DNA of 64,000 nucleotides, from the NCBI GenBank assembly GCA_001574975.1, contig KQ965852.1, forward strand, positions 5,746 through 69,745, given 5' to 3'. This stretch comes from Gonapodya prolifera JEL478 (lineage: Eukaryota; Monoblepharomycota; Monoblepharidomycetes; Monoblepharidales; Gonapodyaceae). The position numbers were made by a program, and so were the translations under genes. The notes beneath the pieces are model-generated. The model made no database searches, had not been told where the DNA came from, and saw only the letters and a list, made by a program, of their open reading frames with translations. This document shows, piece after piece, positions 57,895 through 64,000 of the stretch (position 1 is the first letter of the stretch; each line of letters opens with the position of its first letter).

Positions 57895-60800
57895 TCAAAA
57901 GAACCTCACCTTAACATACGGCAAGTTAACATGCGGTCCACGCATTCTTGTGGTACCAGGGTGCTGCGGCGGTTTCACACCCGTCTCCTCCAACGCTTTC
58001 GCAGCAAGCTCCTGAATAGTTCCCCCACGGTGGAACACTTCTCCCTCAGGTTTCTTCAACTTGGGTGCCAGCTCAGCCCGGAAAGTAGTCGTTGCAGCCG
58101 CATCGACCGCAAGATCCTCGGTCAACACAACTCCGTATCGTTTTGCGCCTTCCTTGGATATCAAACCACGGCGAACTTCCAACGCGACGAGATCTGGTTC
58201 ACGGGTCAGAGGATCGCCCCAACCGCCTCCTCCCCAAGTGATGAACTCGAGCACGTCGTTGGGCTCCACTTGCACGTTGTCTGTCTTGGATCCGAGGTAG
58301 ACAACGGGAGGGTTGACTGGGTCCACGCTGTACCTCCGAAGGATCTTCTTGCTTCGTGACGCTGGTTCACCCCCGACAACGCCCCATGGCTTGCTCAGCC
58401 ACCTGTCGTCGTGGATTGAGATGGTGCCGGTTTCCAAGAAGCGGTAGACGCAGGACAACGCATTTCCGCCGCGGTGGAACCCAGGCCCGCCCGTGTCTGC
58501 GACAGTGTTGTAGGATTCGATGCGGAGGGGGAAGTACAACTCCAAGTATTCGACTGCATTCATTGAGGGTGGACGTTCGTGTCAGCATGGATATCCCAAC
58601 TTGACATACACAGAATAGCTCACCCGGAACTGATCGCATTCCAGGCCATAGGCTGTTGACGTGGAGTAAGTTAGCTGCTATGAGGGATCAACGTGTCGCG
58701 CACAATGAAACGCACCTGTGCCCGTCCATACCGTCTCCAATGGGTCTGCCTGGAATACCGCCGAACGCAATTTGATACAGCTGGAACCAGGTTCCGTCTT
58801 GGCGCCACCTGTAAGATTGGACAGATTAAATATATGCGCATCCCATAACCGGCAAAGGTTTCGTGCGTACCCGGAGTAGTAGAAGTGCGGTGAGTCCGAG
58901 AATCCACCAGCGTTCATGAACTCCGGTGCCTTTTGACCAAGGAGACCATTGATGATGTCGAGGACTCGTCCAAGTAAGTGTGTACGACAAGAGAGCGCAG
59001 CAGGTCGGATGGGCTTTAAGATTGAGCCCTCTGGGATATACGTCTCGACCAGCTCGTGGAATCCGTCGTTTGCTACATTGCCCGGGTCGCTTTTTGAGAG
59101 AATGTGACGTTAAGGCCCAGAGGTTTGCACATGATGACGCCCCAGGTTGCACTCACAAAACCTGGAAAACACAAAATGATGAACACGGAGCCATAAGAGA
59201 CATCTGAAAGAAGACTCACGGTGATAAGGTAGATACCAATAAACATTTTGAACATCGCTTCACTGAGATAGAAGTTGATAGAAGACGCCGATTGTGCTGA
59301 AACAGGATGGATTAGCAACTACAAATTCGTTCGGGCTCGCAAAGAACTCTTACGATAAGTCCCGGTGAAGTCGAACTTCAGTTTTCCTTTAGTCTTCGAC
59401 ATGGTGCATGCTACTTTCCACGGACCGACACCAGTGCCGTCATCATCGATCCAGTCCTCCATGTACACAGGGCTCTCGGGGATGACCTGAAGCGCGAGTT
59501 TAAGTCATTACTTAGGGACTTTATGAAGTAATAAATGCGTCATACCTGGTCAATAATGTTCTGAATGGCCTTTTTGTTCCTGTTAAGAAGCTCTTCGATG
59601 GCGGCAAAGTAAGTCTTGTCACCGAATCTCTTGTAAAGCTCGGTCATTCTACGTCCAGCTGTTTGAATGCGAAGTGAGACCCGACTGTTTGGGAACGTTG
59701 AAATAAATCCATCTCACCAAGTGTGCACGCTGCAATGAGAGCAGAAAGATCCGCCCTGTTCCATTCGGGGATTCGAATGTTCCGATAGATAACGTCGAGA
59801 AGAGCCTTGTTCATTACTCCTCCAGACGCAAGCTTCGTAATAGGAATCTTTTGCGAGGATAAATAAGTTTCCGAATAAAGGAGCACAATTCTCGACAACA
59901 AACCTGAATGCCCTCCTGGTAAATGGACGTTGCAGTGCAAGGAAGAGAACCAGGAGTCGACCCTCCGCAATCCGTCATGTGCCCGAAGTTCGCAGTCCAT
60001 GCGACTGGAAATTTCAGGCGAGGAACATGATTACTTTGCGAAGCGCTTCAAACAGTGAAAATCGACTCACTGAGCTTTCCGCTCACATGAATTGGCATCA
60101 AAATAAGCCAGTCGGCGAGATGAGAGATCGCGCCACCGACGGAGTAAGGGTCGTTTGTGATGAAGATATCTGGCAGAGCAGAGTCACTTAGTACCACCGA
60201 CGTGTTGTCATCATCGAGCTGTGTACTCACCACCCTCTTCGACCGTATCAGTCCAACGCTCGATGAAATCAGAAATGAAAGACCCGAATTGCCCTGCGAT
60301 GATTCGTATCCATCAGAACACCGTAATGTTACATAATGAAGTTCATAAAATCTCACCAGCGATCATTTTGCCACTCGGCTCGGCAATGACGTTCTGCGAA
60401 AGGTGCAAAAGAAATGACCATCGGCACAAATCGAGTTCATTGTCTCGCTGATTTGTACCCACGAATTCATCTTGTTGTTCACGAATTCCTGGACTCATAC
60501 TGGCGCGAGTCATAAGGGTGTCCATCTCATTTCGTGCATTGCGGAGGGCGCTCCTGATGAAAGACAGGTATTAATGAATATCAGGAAAGCAAATTGATGT
60601 CACCTTACTCGATGATATCAACAGCCATGCGATCAACCTCAGCGATCGCTTTACCGACTTTCTCTGCGCTCTCCGTCTTGGCGAGCTCGTAGATCAGAAT
60701 GTTGCCGACGTGATCAATCTCCGCCTTGTATCCTGGCAAGATGACCGTGTTTGAATCCATCTCGGTGATGACGCACGGTCCCATAACTTCGTGCCCGAAC

Positions 60801-63412
60801 AGCAGCTGAGTGCGATCCCAAATCGGGCACTCTTTGTGCTGCACACCCTCGCTGACAAGCGTGGTCGTGGATGCGGCAGCTGATTTGGGAGGAGTAGGTG
60901 ACGTAGCCTTCTCGAGCTTCTTGACGCTGATGGGTGGCCTGATCTCCTCGACAACGACGCGAAGGTTCATGATTTCTGCGTCGTTCGGGATGCGGTAGGT
61001 GAAAAGCTGCTCGTGGGCGGCCTCAAACTACGCCGATGTGAAAATGTATCAGCTACAACATCACTTGCTGTTGGGATAGAATGAAGCTCACTTGTTCTTT
61101 GATGTAGTCCATTCCTGCTCGACTCTTCAGCTTGGAAGGATCAACATCGACAGGAATAGTGATGGCCTGTCCGGCATATCGGAGATCCGCTTGGTATTGA
61201 TACACCTACAATTCCATCAGTCGTTCGACAAAACAAAAAAAATCACATCTCCGAAACCCAGCAAGAACACTCACTTGCTTATCAAGCGGCACTCCCTGCT
61301 CCTTCGTCATCGCGTCCGCGGCTTTCGCGATCAAGCTGTCGAACGCGGCAAGCAGCTCCTCCACGGACGTCTTGGAGACGATTTTGATGACCGTGGCGGT
61401 GACTTCGTGACGCAGTAGGGTCGTGGCGTCGCCCCATGCGCAGAGCACACCGGGGGATGGAGGTACAATGACGGGAAAGGAACCCAGGAGTTTGCCGAGC
61501 GCGTTGGCGTGCAGGGGGCCCGCTCCGCCGAACGCGACAAGACTGAAGTCGCGAGGGTCGAAGCCTTGTTCGACCGAGACGAGACGGAGAGCGCCGTACC
61601 TGGGGGTAAAAGCGAACGGTGAGTCATTTTCGAATCTACAAAGAGCCCATCATAGTGCTCACATTGTCTCATTTGCGATTCGAATAATACCCTCGGCAGC
61701 CTCGTACAGTCCGATCCCAAGGTCGTCGGCCACCTTCTGGACAGCCCTCTTGGACGCTTCGATGTCGAGCTTGAAGGTGCCACCCAGAAGGTACTCTGGA
61801 AGGCATCCAAGGACAACGTTGGCGTCCGTGACTGTCGCTTGGGTTCCTCCCTTGCCGTAAGCAGCTGTTGAGGGTGCACGAAAGGCAGAACATAGTTCAT
61901 CAGAACAAACCAATTCCGACACCGCAGAATGTCCGATTTACCAGGCCCAGGAACCGCGCCGGCACTCTGAGGTCCCACACGAAGGGCCTTTGTGATGTCG
62001 GGAACACTGGCCAGGGAGCCGCCGCCGGCGCCCACGGTCCGTACGTCGAGAGAAGGAGACTTGACCGTGAGATCGCCGATTTCGGTCTCGCGGCGGATGC
62101 GGGGGATACCATTTTGAATGAGGGCGACTTTGAAGAAAGGGAAAGAAGTTTCGTTGGGGAGTGATGTGTTTCTGAGGGTTTTACTCACCGTCAGTACTCG
62201 TTCCACCCATATCAAGAGTGATCAGATTTTTGAACTTGGTCTCGTTCGCCACGACGGACACAACTCCCGTGACACCTCCTGCGGGTCCTGAGAGTGCCAA
62301 CGTGACGGGGAACTTGCTCGCGAGCGCGACCGAGGACAGACCGCCGTCCGAGCGGAGGATCCTGAGGTTCTTGGTCTTGCCCTCGAGCGACTTTTGGAGG
62401 TTGTTGAGGTACATGGCGACCTGCGGTTTGACGTAGGAGTTGGCGACGGTGGTCATGGTGCGCTCGTATTCCATGAGCTGAGGGGGAGAGACAAGGTGGG
62501 GGGTTTTAGAGGCAGAGAATCGGGAGAAACATATGGGGTGATCTCACCTCGGGCAGTACTTCCGACGAGAGCGAGACAGGAGTGTCTGGGAGAACTTCTG
62601 CTAGAACTTCAAGAACTGCCTGTTCGCTATTTGGGGAACAGACGGATACCGTCAGACGTCACATCGTTCAACACGCTTTAGAGCCACATAACTCACTGAG
62701 CGGGGTTAGCGAAGGAGTTCAACAAACTGACGGTGATGGCGTCGGGCTTCTCGTCGATCAGTGGTTGCAATCGCTCGACGAGAACTTTCTTGTCAAACTC
62801 CGTGACAATGGAGCCGTCTGTTGCGATTCGCCCGGGAGCCTGGATGGTGATTTCGAGTGGGGCTGAATGGTTGCAAGGTAACAATGACATGGTTAGTGTG
62901 GGTGGATGACAGGATCGCTCGCACACGATCACTTACCGAATGGCTCAGGTTTTGGCCACACAATCCATCCCGCAAGACCTGCCAGATTACGTTAGAGAGC
63001 AGTTGAAACTCTCTAGACCAGTTTGGACTCACCACCGGGGATGTTACTCCTCCTGAGCTGAAGGACATGTTGGAAGCCTTCCGTGACGATCAGTGCGACT
63101 TTGGCGCCTTTCTGCTCAAGAATTGCGTTTGTGGCGATGGTCGTGCCGTGATTGACGGCGTGGAGAACAACGTTTGCGCCGTTCGGGATCCTACGTGCCG
63201 AAACCGTGAAGACGATCTACCACGATCGCGCGGGCCTTGCTTCACGCTTACTTTGAGAGAATCTCAGTGACTCCGTTGAGTACACCGACGGATTGGTCTT
63301 TGGGTGTTGAAGGTGTCTTTGCGCGCCAGGTCGATCCAGACTGTTGCTCGACAAGCAGAAGGTCGGTGAATGTCCCCCCGACATCGACGCCGAGCCTGTA
63401 GATCTCGGACAT
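57895..63412 (-). CDS. fused HyuA-HyuB protein (5-oxoprolinase / hydantoinase family)
   Basis: A very long, many-exon gene, probably about 1,300 residues. The ATG at 63412 starts SEIYRLGVDVGGTFTDLLLVE, the phosphate-binding start of HyuA. Further HyuA blocks are AVNHGTTIATNAILEQKG, VTEGFQHVLQLRR, GPAGGVTGVVSV, ITLDMGGTSTD and FGGAGPLHANALG. The HyuB half follows in the same frame chain: VDIIESALRNARNEMDTLMTRASMSP, IFITNDPYSVGGAISHL, GGPGFHRGGNALSCVYRF, FITWGGGGWGDPLTREP and GVVLTEDLAVD, stopping at 57895. Eukaryotic 5-oxoprolinase has this fusion and splits 5-oxoproline with ATP to glutamate in the glutathione cycle; carboxylase-like or hydantoin-cleaving relatives exist, so the substrate is not certain. 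It converges with the flavoprotein gene. Confidence 0.9.
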
Positions 63413-63799
63413 GGTCGAATCCTACAGATGGAATGAGAGTCAGGCTCCCCTTGAAATGTTTTGACTAAATGCCTCTCGGAGCCTAGCTTATAAGCTTCCC
63501 CACACCGATCGGCTTACAAACCAAGCCCCGCGGACCCTACTGACGCGACATTCCATCGCAATCACGCTCACTCACCAATCAAGAATCTTATTTTTGCGCA
63601 ACTCCACTTTCGATTCGAATCGCAATCGTCGCCTGTTCACTGAATTAAAGGACGGGGATTATCGGTATGCACTGAACCGATCCCAAGACACCGGAAGCAA
63701 AGCCTCTCACCTCATTCCATCCTAACTCCCTGCACGGCCCGCAAGATACCAGTCGATCCGAAAAAGCTTCTTGATCGACACCGATAATCGCAAAAGCTT
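63413..63799. promoter_or_regulatory. divergent promoter region, HyuAB gene / edge gene
   Basis: 387 bases between two start codons on opposite strands. It carries the palindrome-like TTTCGATTCGAATCGCAATCG near 63602, centred on ATTCGAAT; whether it is a regulator site is a guess. Confidence 0.4.
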
Positions 63800-64000
63800 A
63801 TGGCTACATTCCATCCCATATCCGTCGAGCAAGATGTGCTGAAAGCACGCGCCGATCCCGATTCTGTTCGCTTGAAGGCCAAGAGCTTAGTTGATGCGGC
63901 CGCCAGCGATCCCTTTCTGGCTTATCTGCCCGAAAATGGACGGGAGGAACGTGTGATGCGCGAGACCGATGAGACGATCGCGAGATTCCGCAAGCTCGGC
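63800..64000 (+). CDS. unidentified protein, 5' part only
   Basis: An open frame of 67 codons runs off the window edge without a stop: MATFHPISVEQDVLKARADP, then RLKAKSLVDAAASDPFLAYLPENG and RETDETIARFRKLG. It is charged and helical in character, with balanced codon use like the neighbouring genes. Its position just divergent from the HyuAB gene fits a normal gene pair. The product cannot be told from this part. Confidence 0.6.
   Translation, partial: MATFHPISVEQDVLKARADPDSVRLKAKSLVDAAASDPFLAYLPENGREERVMRETDETIARFRKLG

Overview
This window looks like nuclear DNA of a fungus, probably an early-diverging (chytrid-grade) filamentous or zoosporic one. The fungal call rests on a Zn2Cys6 regulator with a fungal-specific middle domain, a fungal-type mitochondrial ribosomal protein (MRPL20/mL58), and dense genes cut by many 45-90 bp GT-AG introns, often with GTGAGT or GTAAGT donors. 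Placement below fungi is inference. The strain cannot be named from the sequence. The assembly is draft quality: there are N runs at 10270-10273 and 10363-10488, single Ns in two places, and several recognisable genes with single frame slips.

Left third (1-22 kb): a minus-strand coiled-coil protein; a broken nuclease-like gene; a cysteine-rich secreted protein; a GNAT acetyltransferase with a shrunken relic copy 1.5 kb upstream; and a tight same-strand trio of a Zn2Cys6 regulator, an S58 (DmpA/beta-aminopeptidase family) peptidase and a DUF849 beta-keto-acid cleavage enzyme. Then come a small membrane protein, an F-box/LRR gene, a short-chain dehydrogenase and an MBOAT lysophospholipid acyltransferase.

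Middle (22-45 kb): three paralogous genes encode one C2HC zinc finger each, and all three fingers are interrupted by an intron at the same codon. These are followed by a second F-box/LRR gene, an ankyrin/coiled-coil protein, a soluble fumarate-reductase-type flavoprotein with a C-terminal cytochrome b5 domain, and a housekeeping block: VAMP7 (R-SNARE), RPF1 (60S biogenesis), RAD51 (recombinase), UNC50 (Golgi) and MRPL20. An unidentified membrane protein closes the block.

Right third (45-64 kb): a long multi-exon secreted-type gene; a TauD-type dioxygenase; a lectin-like minus-strand gene; a second flavoprotein gene containing an 8-nt micro-exon, preceded by a tandem truncated relic of its own 5' half; a long fused HyuA-HyuB (oxoprolinase/hydantoinase family) gene; and the start of a divergent unknown gene at the edge.

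The most interesting points are the possible beta-amino-acid catabolic trio at 7-13 kb, the split-finger family at 22-26 kb, and the micro-exon and partial tandem duplication at 54-57 kb. I saw no virus-like element, LTR, reverse transcriptase, transposase, rRNA, convincing tRNA or CRISPR array.
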